Source: Saccoglossus kowalevskii
Taxonomy: Eukaryota; Hemichordata; Enteropneusta; Harrimaniidae
DNA: 64,000 nucleotides
Assembly (NCBI RefSeq): GCF_000003605.2
Contig: NW_003155247.1
Coordinates: 52,846 to 116,845, forward strand
Reading direction: 5' to 3'
Positions 1-12,155 of this stretch are shown here, one piece after another. Below the pieces are notes generated by a model, which was not told the DNA's origin, ran no database searches, and was given only the letters and a program-made list of their open reading frames with translations. Every line of letters starts with the position of its first letter. The stretch's first letter is position 1. The translations under genes and the position numbers were made by a program.

Positions 1-940
1 TCTGTTCTGATCTACTCTACTCTACTCTGCTCTGCTCTACTCAATTCCACTTTGATATGCTCTGCTGTGCTCTACTCTACTCTGTTCTGAACTACTCTAC
101 TCTATTCTGATCTACTCTACTGCTTTGTTCTGATCTACTCTACTCTACTCTGCTATACTAAATTCCACTTTGATATGCTCTGTTGTGCTCTACTCTACTC
201 TGTTCTGAACTACTCTACTCTGTTCTGATCAACTCTATTCTGTTCTGATCTACTCTACTTTGCCCTACGCAATTCCACTTTGATATGCTCTGCTGTGCTC
301 TACTCTACTCTGTTCTGAACTACTCTACTCTGTTCTGATCTACTCTAGTCTGTTCTGATCTACTCAACACTGTTCTGATGTACTCTACTCTACTCTCCTC
401 TACTCAATTCCACTTCGATATGCTCTGCTGTGCTCTACTTAACTCTGTTCTGAACTACTCTACTCTGTTCTGATTTACTCTACTCTACTCTGATCTGCTC
501 TACTCAATTCCGTTTTGATATGCTCTGCTGTGCTCTACTCTACTCTACTCTTTTCTGATCTACTCTACTCTACTCCACTCTACTCTGTTCTTCTCTGCTC
601 TGCTCTGCTCTGCTCTGCTCTGCTCTGCTCTGCTCTGCTCTGCTCTTCTCTGCTCTGCTCTACTCTACTCTACTCTACTCTACTCTACTCTACTCTACTC
701 TACTCTACTCTACTCTACTCTACTCTACTCTACTCTACTCTACTCTACTCTACTCTACTCTACTCTACTCTACTATAATCTACTATAATCTACTATAATC
801 TACTCTACTATAATCTACTCACCCAATTCCATTTCGCTGTGCTCTACTCGACTCGAATCGATTCGACTCACCTCAACTCGAGTTGACTCGACCTAACTCA
901 ACACGACTATATACTCTACTCATCTCTTCTTTGCTCTGCT
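1..940. repeat. TCTAC/TCTGC pentamer satellite with higher-order unit
   Basis: The stretch is built of five-base words (TCTAC, TCTGC, TCTGT, TCTGA). A distinct phrase beginning CAATTCCACTTTGATATG recurs at about 42, 160, 270, 405 and 505, and in decayed form at about 823. This gives higher-order units of roughly 118, 110, 135 and 100 bp. Between the fifth and sixth copies lies a nearly pure array, first (CTCTG)n at about 590-660 and then (CTCTA)n at about 660-770, ending in three TACTATAATC units. From 835 to 910 the words decay into ACTCG/CTCGA variants. The 87-codon open frame at 515-778 only reflects the absence of stops in the pentamer and is not a gene. The array is cut by the window edge, so its full length is unknown. 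Confidence 0.95.
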
Positions 941-1989
941 CTACAACACAAATACCAATCACGGAATTCACAATAGCCACACAGAACTGTAACCACTTTT
1001 CAACTAGCAATAAACTAACAAGTATACCATAAAAAATTCAGGATATGTTTTTGTAATAAAATTGGTTGGTTGGTTGCATGGCATACTGCAAGTAAGTAAG
1101 TAAGAATATTGTAAATATTTGCTATGTGCATCATAGGCAACGTGGTGTTTCATAAAATGCCCAATTACCCAAAAAAGTTAAATTGAAATCAACAATAATA
1201 CCAACAAAACGTGTACACGTGTTTGATCTGATGTCGTATTTCAGTGATTCAAATGTATGACATATATGTGAGTATTAAGGTAAAATTGGTAAGTACAAGG
1301 TGAATGATATTAAAACACGACAAAAGTAATCCTCAATATATAATGACGTTGTTACCAAATGAATATATTATATTAAATTATAATTATGAATAATAATATT
1401 TGTACTGTACTGTCCTGTGATGTCAACGACAGGCACGGACGAATAATCATTTAAAATATACCTAAACATTGTCAACAATAATTTGCGTTGTTAAGTTAAA
1501 TTATCTATTCGTAATTATGCAGACAATTATTTTGATACCATTTCAGGTATTCCATATACAGATCGTTGAGGTTGAGAAACAAAGCGGAGGTTTGGTAAAA
1601 CTGCATGCCGGTAATACAAAACGAATGTGGTTTCTCAAAATAAATATGTACTTCTTTCTGTTTGTTAGCACCCAATCAAGCTACAATAGGTCAATGGGAA
1701 TAAAGCGAATGTCAGCATTTGGATTTCTTCCAAGAAGATGTTCGACTCCGTCTCCTGTGCATGGATAGCGCCCCCAACGTTGTATTTAATGTACAGCTTG
1801 CACGCTTTAGTTCAAAGTTCAGATTTCCGGTCGACTATATACTGCAGCCTGATTTCTAGTTACTTCAATTATATATAACAGTACTGACAAGCTGAGAGTT
1901 CGCTTGCTCATAATGAGTCTAAAAGATTTCGAGAATGGATGGAGATGTATGACGTTATATAGCAATGACAGCATTTCCGTATACCGTAA
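941..1989. other. non-coding stretch, nothing recognised
   Basis: This is AT-rich unique-looking sequence. It has a short (GTAA)4 run near 1090-1106 and an AT-only patch at 1365-1400. The open frame at 1469-1768 (99 codons) shows no recognisable domain. I see no gene. Confidence 0.6.
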
Positions 1990-2060
1990 GGCGCCATGTT
2001 GTTTAACCATTCAACCGCCATTTTGAGTGTTACCACGTGATGACGCGTCATAATTATATC
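1990..2060. promoter_or_regulatory. YY1 / E-box / CRE-like cluster, possible minus-strand promoter
   Basis: On the minus strand, CAAAATGGCGG (around 2015-2025) matches a YY1-type site. Within 30 bases lie CACGTGA (2034-2040) and the palindrome TGACGCGTCA (2041-2050). YY1 sites of this form often sit just at or after transcription starts, with the ATG inside the site. Here the minus ATG at 2021 opens a frame of only about 37 codons that begins MAVEWLNNMAPYG. Three strong motifs this close suggest a promoter or enhancer core. No TATA box or downstream gene confirms it. Confidence 0.3.
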
Positions 2061-4740
2061 CAAGTACTGGCTGTGACTGGAAACCCTGACCCTGAAAAAA
2101 CAAGTATAATTCAGTTATTTGTTATTATTGCTGTTCATGTTCGGACCGCCTTGCACGTCATTTTATATGTGTCAGATTCAGAACGGGAAATTGTTCGTAG
2201 TTTTGTTACAACAGTGAGAAAACGAATCGATTAACTACTGTGTGGATTCAAATGGGAACCGGGGTCATTAACGGGGTCGCGCGTGATTCATCCTTCTACG
2301 CCGACGTGACCAGGCACGGTACACGTAAGTAGCTGTGAAATTGAAGACGCACGAATCGACGCGGAAAAAGCTTACTCTGGCGTCGGCATGTACATTCAGG
2401 CTTAGTGACATGTAACACTTTAATCTTGGCGGAAAATTGGGCTAATTCCTTAAGATTCTCTCAGAAGTTTAGATTATTAATATAAATCGCTATTTGATGA
2501 AATATTATGGGGGTTGTCAGTTAGCTGGGCCAAGAGTGATCAGTTTTCACCATCGCATCTCATCAACTTGTATCAATATTATGAGCACAACGCAGAAACC
2601 TAATCATCGTGCACTGAATCCAATTTCACTGTGGACGGATTTATGAGTTTTTGATACTCTATTTTACATTATATGAGAGGTAATAGTTTAGGGGTCGTCG
2701 ATATATTATTTCTTTCATTAAACTGTTTAAATACTAACGTTGTGTTCACGAACTTTTTTTCATCTTAATGGGGATTAAATATCAGAATTTATGTCAACCT
2801 TGATGGCTTAAGAAGTCAGCTGAACAACAATGCAAACACTGATGCACGTCGTATGTTACGGGCAGCCCCCGGCCAATGCCGCTCTGGAAACCGCGCGCAT
2901 AACATTCTGATAACGAGAAAGCTGGTAGTGCTGCCAAGGCCCGTTAATATATTTTGCAAGTATTAATCGGGTAGTTACGGTTTGCCAATGGTGGGACACG
3001 CAATACAAACATTCTCAATTACTAGTATCTGTGCAGAAAAACATATAAGACATGACCCCGGTGGACGGTGAATCAGAAAATCATCTGCACTCTTACGATC
3101 AACTCATACAACTGCATAACATAGAAATTAAAATACGCGATCTTGACTGGCACCCAGCCGGTGGCCCGGGCCTGAAGCGCGCGCGGTTAGAAGCGCCTTA
3201 ATCGACGTACATTTTTTTATGCGCTGTATACGTCAATCGCGATAAAGCGACTGAGGTTTTTGTGTAATTGAAAAATATTGTATGTTTGTTTGTATTTCAT
3301 TTTCAGTTAAACTGTTCGTTTTATTATAAACATCACAACACATTACAATACCTATCATGTACAAGGAGTATAGTATACGATGCCACTGTTGAGATTACCC
3401 TTTAGTAAATTCACAGGTGCCAGGAACCTCTCATCACGGAGTTCTCCCTCTGTAGATCGATTTCTAACACAATCTATGAGAGCCAAGCGCATCTGTCGTG
3501 CCAATTAGAAAATTTACCTCTAAATACAGGAAAATCCAATTTTCGATGGATAAATCCGTATCCATGGTGATTGATGAACCGTCTATTGACAGAAAAGAAC
3601 AATAAAATGGATCTGCGTCTAATTTACTGCGTGTCACCAATTCATCACGAGAACAGCCGAAAAGATAGACTTTTTTTAAATATGTCTATGTATGAATATT
3701 CGACGTATTGATATCGCCTAGTGCAGAAAATCAGCGAAAATACGTGGTTCTAAATATAATTACCCCCAATTTTTTTCCGGCGCATGCGTAGATCTGTGCG
3801 AACTATTCGCAGAAATTAATAACGTAACGATCGGTAATTAGGGTAATACGTTCTTCAATGAAATGGCGACAGTTTGGATCAATATAAGCCATACCGTGGA
3901 TGACAATTATTTTATAGTTACACTGTTGTTTGCAGCTGCATGCCTTGTGTTCAGAGTGAAACTTGAGGTTGCAAAAACATATATCAGTATATACAAATTT
4001 AGACTCTTTAAACAAAGACATAGCACTCCGAAAAATTGCATTTTCATTTGCATATTATCTCATTCATGCTCTAAAATCGCGGCGCTCTCTTCAACAACTG
4101 TTAACTGTTACCGATAAGAGGTAATATCTATTTTTTCTGTTTATATTTGTTTTTTATAAAAGCGTCTTGTTTATCACACATTATCGCTATTTAAGTGATA
4201 TATAACTTCACAACATAAAGTGTATATATTTTGAGCTAGTAATTTTGGAGGTAAACGCCTTTATTTTTTTCTTGAAAAAAAAGCGTATGTTCAACATTGC
4301 GTCGAATGCGTTGACAGAGATGGACTATTTGTGTAACTAAACATCCTGGAGAGAGAACGAGACTTTGAAGTTAGGTACATGTGCAAATTTAGGAGCACTT
4401 AATATTTTCTAATACCGCAGGTAGTGTATACAGAAAACAAACAAACAATAGTTTGAATCACATTGCATTTTTATGAAGCAATATCTCTTCGCTCATGTCT
4501 TTACTTTCAATGTCCTAGCAACAACACTACTGGGCGCAGTTAATTTTATCCACATTAAACGCCACAATTTTCCCGCCAAAATAGTTTCGCAACATTTTTC
4601 TAATTTGTGTTTTGTTTTTTTCATTTCATTGTTAAGTTTGGCCATTTAGAAATAATTTTCCAAATTATGTGAGTTTATTTTGTGAAGGTGCATTGTCAAC
4701 TGCGGTTCTTTGTAATCAGGTGCTAATCAGAAACGGATCA
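2061..4740. other. non-coding stretch, CpG-richer 2230-3230
   Basis: No coding exon is recognised. The part from about 2230 to 3230 is richer in G, C and CpG than its surroundings, for example GCGCGC runs near 3175-3185. It contains a splice-donor-like GTAAGT after 2325. An NRF1-like GGCGCATGCGT lies at 3779-3789. The rest is AT-rich with short open frames only (72-84 codons near 3800-4117, overlapping on both strands). Confidence 0.5.
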
Positions 4741-4747
4741 CTATCTT

Positions 4748-4772
4748 TTGATTGATAGCCCCTGTCAATCAA
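4748..4772. promoter_or_regulatory. inverted pair of PBX/TALE-type sites
   Basis: TTGATTGA (4748-4755) and TCAATCAA (4765-4772) form a perfect 8-bp inverted repeat around a 9-base loop. Read on the minus strand, the right half is TGATTGACAG, the classic PBX-PREP/MEIS motif. The left half is TGATTGATAG, a PBX-HOX-like word. These motifs are typical of developmental enhancers in animals. Use as an enhancer here is inference. Confidence 0.35.
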
Positions 4773-6475
4773 CTGAATATGAAAAAAAAGCAGAAATTGT
4801 TATTTTCAAGGCAGATTTCCTTTATTTTTTCTTTCATTTTGTTCTTTGGCGAAGGCACTTCCTTTTCCGATGCTGGCTTTGATTGTTGAGAACTTATTCA
4901 CTCCTGGGATTGACGCGCTCGGCGTTCACACACTTACAGAACAGAGACGATTAATTCAACCACAATACATTTTTTTTCGTGATTCGTGATTTAAAAGATG
5001 ATTGAGCGATTAATCGTAACTATAAAGCACAAATACACAAATGAAAATAGTATCCCGCTGTAAAGGCAGTGATTTTGGAGAACAATGAAAACGATCAAAC
5101 ATATCTATGCTGCCTAGACATTGAATTCATTAAATCTACACCATGATTGCCATGGTGATACCCACAATACATTGTACGAGTAAGAAAAGAATCATCAATT
5201 GGCACGTAGGAAATATTCTATTATGGTAAAATGGCAACATGTAATACATGTATGACAGTTATTAATCCCTAATCATAATCCTGGTATGGATAATCCTATT
5301 AGGCAATATGTTGCTAAGCGCTGACATTAAATCTGGATCAAAAGAAGTGGTGACAATGCCTTTGGAAGTAGTGACTCACGAATGTTAGAATTTAGCTGAA
5401 TATGTCGTTTTACTTACTGTTTCATTCATTTTTGAAATTGTTAATTTATCTAAGCTGTTTTGTTTACAGTTATGGCCTTAATGTTGTTTATAGCTACTGT
5501 CATCAGAATTTATAATTTATTTTTTGCGGCGAAATTATACCTTGGAGTGTCCCTATAACAATCTTCCCAAGGATAGAGCTTATATTGAAGAAATAGTGCA
5601 ATCAAGTATACAGTGTGGTATTTGTAGACACCGTATTCACGTGTAAAACATCGTGAATGAAAGATGAATTTTGTATGAAGATCGCATAAAAAATGTCATT
5701 TGAGTTTTGTAAACACTTAGATATAAAGAATGAAACCTCGGGTGAAAGTTGCTCATTTCTCTATAGCGCCGAAAAAGTGGATTATAAATACTAGTTTTTT
5801 TCCGTTATTTGCAATGACTGCCATAAATTCTCTGAATTGAAGCATAATAGACGGGAGAGCGTCATTCGTGTTGCAATATCGAGCCTGGTGAACGTTGTGG
5901 GCGAACATAGCATCTGTCCAGTATCTGTTATTTGACAGTAAAATTCACTGACTTTGAATAAGCATTACGCAATAAGCGAAAGAAGTTCATAATAATATAA
6001 ATTATCCAATATTTGTTTGGCATAGTTCGTACAATACATTCAATCGTATACAGCTCTCGTTTGGATTCGGAAAGATGAATTAAATGACGTGATCCTATTT
6101 GCGTCGCGTGACGTGAATACCGATGTAGCGTAGCTACATAATAAAACTCACGTAAACATAGAACGTCATTCCGCGCGTGAAATGGATCAAGTGTGAACAA
6201 CGTGCGCAGACGATAACGGAAAATGTTAACGCTTGGTGCGATACTTTGTTGTGGCTTTTTGTTTATTGCCTGAACAAAGTTATTGCTATTACATTATCTC
6301 AACTTCACGAATACGTCTGCCCCTATTTTAGTTTTTGTGTACTTGTTTGTTCGATTCGAATATATGAATAATTAATTGCATTACGTATTGCTTAGTGACG
6401 TAATCTTAAAATGAATGCTATACGATTGGGCACCATGTACAGACATGTTGACAATGTGTACGGCATGGCTTTTTT
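4773..6475. other. non-coding stretch, nothing recognised
   Basis: This is AT-rich unique sequence with scattered short open frames (up to 90 codons, 5928-6200 minus) that show no domain or plausible splice structure. I see no repeat array or RNA gene. Confidence 0.6.
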
Positions 6476-6936
6476 TCGTTCCAACATAATACACCGAGAG
6501 ACCACTCGTTCAAACGTGAACTATTCTGTGTACCCTTGTTCGAACAAAATGAATTCAGTGCCTCCGAGTCACCGACCAAGCATAATTTATTCAATGCCTC
6601 CTCGTTCAAGCATAATGTATTTAGAGCACATTCGTTCCAGCATAATATATACATGACTCCTCGTTCAAATATTATTCAGTGTATCCTCATTCAAACATAA
6701 TCGAATATGTGAACCCTCGTTCTAGAATAATCTATTCAGTTAATCCTCGTTTAAACACGATCTGTTCAGTGCCTTCTCATTCCAACACGATCCATCCAGT
6801 GCATTCTCGTCCCAGCATAATCTATTCAATGCATTCTCATCCCAGAATAATCGATTCTCTGAACCCTAGTTCCGTGAATTCTCGTTCAAGTATATTCAGT
6901 GCACCCTCGTTCCAACATAACCTATTCTGTACTTAT
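6476..6936. repeat. 30-bp minisatellite, about 16 units
   Basis: Units begin TCGTTCCAACATAATC and end ATTCAGTGCATTC. Starts fall near 6476, 6506, 6537, 6567, 6602, 6632, 6661, 6687, 6717, 6747, 6777, 6807, 6837, 6867 (half unit), 6882 and 6907. The stretch 6687-6867 keeps an exact 30-base pitch, while the edges carry small indels and more substitutions, as in an ageing tandem array. Because 30 is a multiple of three, open frames run through it on both strands (6411-6656 and 6679-7011 plus, 6418-6654 minus). The plus frame spells a 10-residue repeat of the type PRSSIIYSVN. A frame change near 6656-6680 argues against a coding exon. Confidence 0.9.
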
Positions 6937-9900
6937 ACTCTGGGTAGAAAAGATTACGATAAAGGTCGACGCATTCAGTCATATCTGAAACGGGCATGTA
7001 CATGCGAGTGACATTAGTATTTCGGATATTTAGTGCTAAGTTGTGCCTATAGTAAACATACAAAACAACAGTGTCGGATTCGGGGGTTCAGGTGGCTGAC
7101 AGGAAGAATGAGTAAAACATTCTGAATCTGCCCTCTTGAAGGAAGCTTGACTGAGTTCGTAATTCGATTAGATGCAACGATTTATTGATAAAAAGCCCTT
7201 TAATGTAATCGACTTTGTAGAACTCTTCGTAATCAGTGACGACTATATTATCAGCTTTGACCTCAGTGCTGCCGACGAGAGACGCGTATTTGGTATCACG
7301 AATACTCCAAAAAGGACCTATGTTATAATATCGTCTATTTTTGTGATGTGAGTGCCAATCTATGCTCACGGGCAGTCGACATTGCGTTATACGACATCCG
7401 CAAGATGAGAAATTTAACTGTCTATCTGTCGTTGTAACGCAAGTCGTTGGAAATTTAGTTGAGTGAAATTTACGGAGGCGTAGAAATGGAGTCGTTGATT
7501 AGCCCAGACATCAAATTCCGAAGCGGCTGCCCAACCTGAAGCGCTTACGTCCCCCTCAATGTCGGACAATTTGTTGTACGACTGCTTTACATAGTGTTAT
7601 GTTGCATACATTACAACGTATACGTGCATGATGAATGGATGTCACGTCTACGTGAAGCAGATGAAACAGGACATACTGATTAACTTGTGTATTTATCATG
7701 TCATATAATATTAATCCTCGTCAAGACAGTCAAAGCTATAATGGTTTCAGTTTACTGACAGCTACTATTAATATTGACAAAGTGTCTTCTGAGTCAAGTA
7801 CTGAAATATTCGTAGTCCACAATTCGGCCACTGTGATTGTTCGTGTAAATGACTCGCGCAAATATTGTCTCTTGTTCAACATTTACCCGTTCACTATTGC
7901 TCAGTTTTGACACTGATTATATGAGTCATTTCAGTGTAACAATTGAACAACTAAAGTACTATACATATCAAAATTAAAATTACAGACTCCAACATATCCA
8001 TCTCGACATTCTAGTCAAAAAAGGTCACATTCAGAACCTGTTCCCTAAAACCAGGGCGACACATCGATATATTTCCGTCTTGTAATGTGACAAGTCAACT
8101 TCGGCAGTGAAGTAGGTTGTGTATAATATTACAGACTCATATTAGTGGCCTTGTACTCATCAAGTGTGCTTAATTATCTGTCTACATGGCTAACGAACCG
8201 ATGTATATCAGTTATTGGACGCTCGCCAATTCAAAGGAACGCTGATAAATAACTCTTAATCGCGACCTGTTTTTCGATGTTTCCTTTCTCAGCTCAAAAT
8301 TATATCAATATAGGCATTATTATTTTGAGCTTCCTCCCTCTGTACTTATACATCAATGAACAGATTATCCACGACTTCGGCTTTATAGTGAGGTTGAAGG
8401 GAATTCAGTGAAGTTTTGCGCAGTCGCAGTTGTTTCTCTCTCAGAGGACGTAATTAGATGCATTGGTGCATTGGTGCAGAGAGATAAGCGTGGGTCGGTG
8501 GAATGACCGCATTGAATGCCCTCCGAGATATGGAAGAGAATGAAAGTGAGGAACTTAGGTAAAGATGGGCAAATTATGGAGTCAGGCGGCTGGAAAGTTT
8601 GTCATATACTGCATATGTTGGTATTCAAAATATCTGGTGCGTCATCATTATGCAACAATATGCAGACATGTTAATTAATTTAATTTTATGGTAATTTAAG
8701 CATTTGAGAGTCCATTTCACTTGTTGATGTCCTTCCCTATCAGATACTTCTTTATATGATCTATCCAATGAAAAATAACTAAAACAAACTTTGCGTGATT
8801 TACCCAGAAACGGAGCAGATGGCTGGGAAGTGTTTGATAAGGACATTTTGGTAAAATTAACCAAACATTGCCTGAACGAGTCCAACAGATTCATATATGT
8901 GTCGTCAACGTGTTCAACAACTCAACAATTTGCCTGTTTTCAGCTTCAAACACAACGCGGATGAATATTATGGTTGATCCTTATCATTTCCGGATCCGGT
9001 ATTGTGTTTTTAGTGATGATGAATATTTCAGTGTTACAGTGGGATACCATTTAATGCTAACCTGAAAAAGTCGTCGGGTCATCTTAGTGTATATTTTGCT
9101 CTGCAATCAAGAAGAGAAATGATATAAGGTATATTCTCAGATGATACAATCGGAGACACAATGGCGTTCTCTTAATCGTGTTGTTCTCGCTTCACCTATT
9201 AATTGTGTCAGTATGGCCCATGGGACTTGTTTTATCAAGTATAATCAGTTTGTAGATCATGCCCTCAATTTTAACACGGAAAAACAAAGCTAAATGTATT
9301 TTTCGTGTGAGACAGTTTCATCATTCCGAAAGAAGAGGATGGATGTGAGCAAGACAAGAATTGTAACATCTTTTTCCAAGGAAATCGAGTTTATGAAAAA
9401 GTTTATATAGCTTTTTATTTGAACGATCTTGACAGGACTAGAAGGCACGAGCAAAATGATTAAAGCACCATTACGAATACTAACTGTTGCGACTCAATCT
9501 GGATATGACTTGAATTGTGGATCAGGAATGGTACCATAACTTATAGAATTGTTGTTTTTTTCATTTATTCAGGATTCCATAGGGTTTTTAGAAAACATTC
9601 ACAACCAAAATGTTATGTACGTGACAACACCCCACCCCTCCGATTGAGAGTGGAACATTCCTCCCTGGGTCTTTCCACATAAAGTGCCTATGTTTATACA
9701 TTTATTATGTGCTAAGTCGAGTTGCGGTATATACTAGTATGCCGTTAAGTTGCCGTCGGAGTATATCCCACCTCCATGGGACAAGACCCTTAGAATAAGA
9801 GAGGTCAAGGCAATGGTTTGGGGTTAAGTACTTTCAGCGCAAGAAATGGGCACCGGTGGCCGCAATAACGAGCTCGACTCTGCTGAACAACACGCGGGGG

Positions 9901-10404
9901 GGAAATAACAATGTTTGCTACCTCTCTAGCGACCCAATAGTAATCGATTTCATGGGGAAAATAGTAGTCAATAGTCTCGACGGTAGAGCTGAGAAGAAAT
10001 AAATCGTGTTCTTTGGGGCAAAAACAGTGACATCACTGGTGCTAATGGGCTTATCAGACACACGTCTGTGTGGTGAAATCTCCAACATTCACTCAGCGTA
10101 TTCCCGTTAGGTTTGAGATATTTCAAACTATCCACGAAATACTATATCGGATGTTAGCGGATGTTCATTTGTGTGTCTCACTGGGCTGGACTTCTGTCAG
10201 TAGTCTACAGTAAGCTTTTTCATCCGTGTCTGAAAACGGAGGGTTGTTAATTTTTGTATTGGCTGCATAAGCTTTCGACCAATTTGTTCAAAGTCTAAAT
10301 TAGTTAAGAGTGTTTATGTTTTTCTTGTTCACAGGTACGACAAAGCATAGCTTCTGGCATGGTATGCTAGACGTTTCCGTTTGCTGTTATCTCTCGACGT
10401 TACT
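6937..10404. other. non-coding stretch, nothing recognised
   Basis: No exon, RNA gene or transposon is recognised. There is a short local repeat of GCATTGGT at 8461-8478 and a C/G-homopolymer-rich patch at 9625-9660 and 9890-9905. Open frames (65-93 codons) are short and featureless. Confidence 0.6.
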
Positions 10405-10463
10405 CTGAGTTCCAACTCAGACAACTAATACATTTATTATAAGTTAGTTGTCTGAGGTTCCAA
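10405..10463. repeat. miniature fold-back element with flanking direct repeats
   Basis: CTCAGACAACTAA (10416-10428) and TTAGTTGTCTGAG (10444-10456) are a perfect 13-bp inverted repeat around a 15-base AT-rich loop. GTTCCAA flanks the 41-bp palindrome on both sides (10409-10415 and 10457-10463). The direct repeat can be extended leftwards to TCTGAG-TTCCAAC against TCTGAGGTTCCAAC. This looks like a tiny inverted-repeat insertion with a 7-bp target duplication. It could equally be a local template-switch scar. It is too short and AT-looped to call a microRNA. Confidence 0.6.
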
Positions 10464-10808
10464 CAAGAAATGTCGGCCGCTGTTTAGATTATAGCAGATA
10501 CACCTGTTCCTAAATTTCAACCTGTAATGCCAGTGGGAAACTATATACGAAGATAATCGTAGTCGCGAGTTAGCAGCCTATCTCTTCGTAACGACGGCGG
10601 AGAACTTTATAGGCGACTGACTGTGAGTTGTTTCTGTGAACACGGCACTCTCGTTCACAACTGACGAATTCAGCACGAATCCGGCATGGCGTCAGCAAAT
10701 CTTGAAAGTCGAGACAATGCATTTAAGAAAATTTGCCTTTATGTAAAATATATTTTGCTCTGGGCCATGGAAAAGTGCCAAGCATTAGTCTAACATTCTA
10801 AAGTAAGC
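10464..10808. other. non-coding stretch, nothing recognised
   Basis: Unique sequence with no exon or repeat that I can recognise. Confidence 0.55.
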
Positions 10809-10833
10809 TTATGACGTCATAATGACGCCGTCA
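10809..10833. promoter_or_regulatory. double CRE palindrome
   Basis: TTATGACGTCATAA (10809-10822) is a perfect 14-base palindrome containing the consensus cAMP-response element TGACGTCA. It is followed at once by TGACGCCGTCA (10823-10833), a second dyad of the same TGACG half-site with one spacer base. ATF/CREB-type bZIP proteins bind such sites. No gene start is visible nearby. Confidence 0.4.
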
Positions 10834-12117
10834 CGCTGCTTGGCCCGTATATTATGAGAGAAAAAAACGAGTCTTTTAAACCAACAAAATTACGAAGTAG
10901 AGTATTAAGGAGGTGATTTGGACCCCTTATGATGACGTGCGAACAAGTGGCAAAGGAAATGGACATGTCAGTATGTACGAAAAAAGCTATAAATTGTAGG
11001 ACTTGCCTGACTGTTAGTTGGCGGCAAAACCCTCTAGGGGGTTGCCGTTAAATCGATTTGTTTTACGACGCGGCGCGAAGTCATGCATTTCTGAGCGGAG
11101 ACACGTCCCCGAAGGGCTACCTTCTAACTGTGACAGGTTTGATTCTGGTGAAAAATTGACAGTCTGTCTGTTGCCATGACTGGGCACGTCAATTTGTTTC
11201 ATAATATTCACATCTTCTCATTGAAGAATGTTCCTTGAAAGATGCCATTTTAATTCAGAATATTATCAACGTGTGATATTCATCTATACTATCGGCGATG
11301 GACATCTCTGATTTGTGATGTTTTTAACTCTGCTACTACTGGATTCCTTGAAGTCTACAATTTTGGAAATTGAGAAAACGTCGCATAAAAACACTTGACC
11401 CAATATTATGCTGAACAATGCTAGTTTGAGAACATAATATAACTACCCTTTTTTAGAAAATAATATTATAATTCCAGTTGTTTTGGTGTAGATATCTACA
11501 TATATTTGCCCAGCAACTGTCATTTTAATTAGACGTCTAGTTTACTGTTCTTACTACTAAGCAATTTACACGAGTACAGTGACATATATTCTCATATCTG
11601 CCCATTTACAAAATCAGAATGGTTTTATTTATATCCCAGTATCATGGCAACCACCGTTGCTAGGCTAGTAATTCGGGCTTTCTCGGCGTTGTGCAGTAAA
11701 ACTAGAGTTGGACGGCTATGCCAGACAATGAGCAACGTGATATGAATAATATAGATGGTGGATAACTGATTAGGTCATGTAACTCGGGAATCATGCAACG
11801 AATGCTCCAATGAAATCAGGCGAAAATCCTCGAGAAGAATTCAAAACTCTCAAGAGTATTCAATGTCGATGTGTCCACTATATTTCATAGTTTGCAGACT
11901 GCACCACTGTACCTACTTGAATAAAACCACAATGCGCGTTCAACGCCAGAAAACCACCAGAGTGAGATTTCCTACGCGCGATGTATATAAATATCGAACT
12001 TCACAATGACTTGTACAATACCAGAGACGACGTTCTAAATGGCGTAATTAGTGTTCCTAGTTATATTTGCAATACAGTGTGCACTGATTGGAAAAATCAG
12101 AACTTGAGCTCGTCAGT
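10834..12117. other. non-coding stretch, nothing recognised
   Basis: Mixed-composition unique sequence. The 65-codon minus frame at 11014-11211 is unremarkable. I see no gene. Confidence 0.55.
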
Positions 12118-12155
12118 AAATAAAATAAAAATAAAAAAATAAAATAAAATAAAAA
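12118..12155. repeat. A-rich (AATAA)n microsatellite
   Basis: An AAATAAAAATAAAAAAATAAAA-type run of nearly pure A and T with a period of about five. It may be the degenerate tail of an old retroposon, but no body is recognisable next to it. Confidence 0.7.

Noticed and set aside
515-778. 87-codon open frame of Leu/Cys/Tyr/Ser repeats
   Set aside because: It is a direct reading of the pentamer satellite, which lacks stops in this frame; no gene signal.
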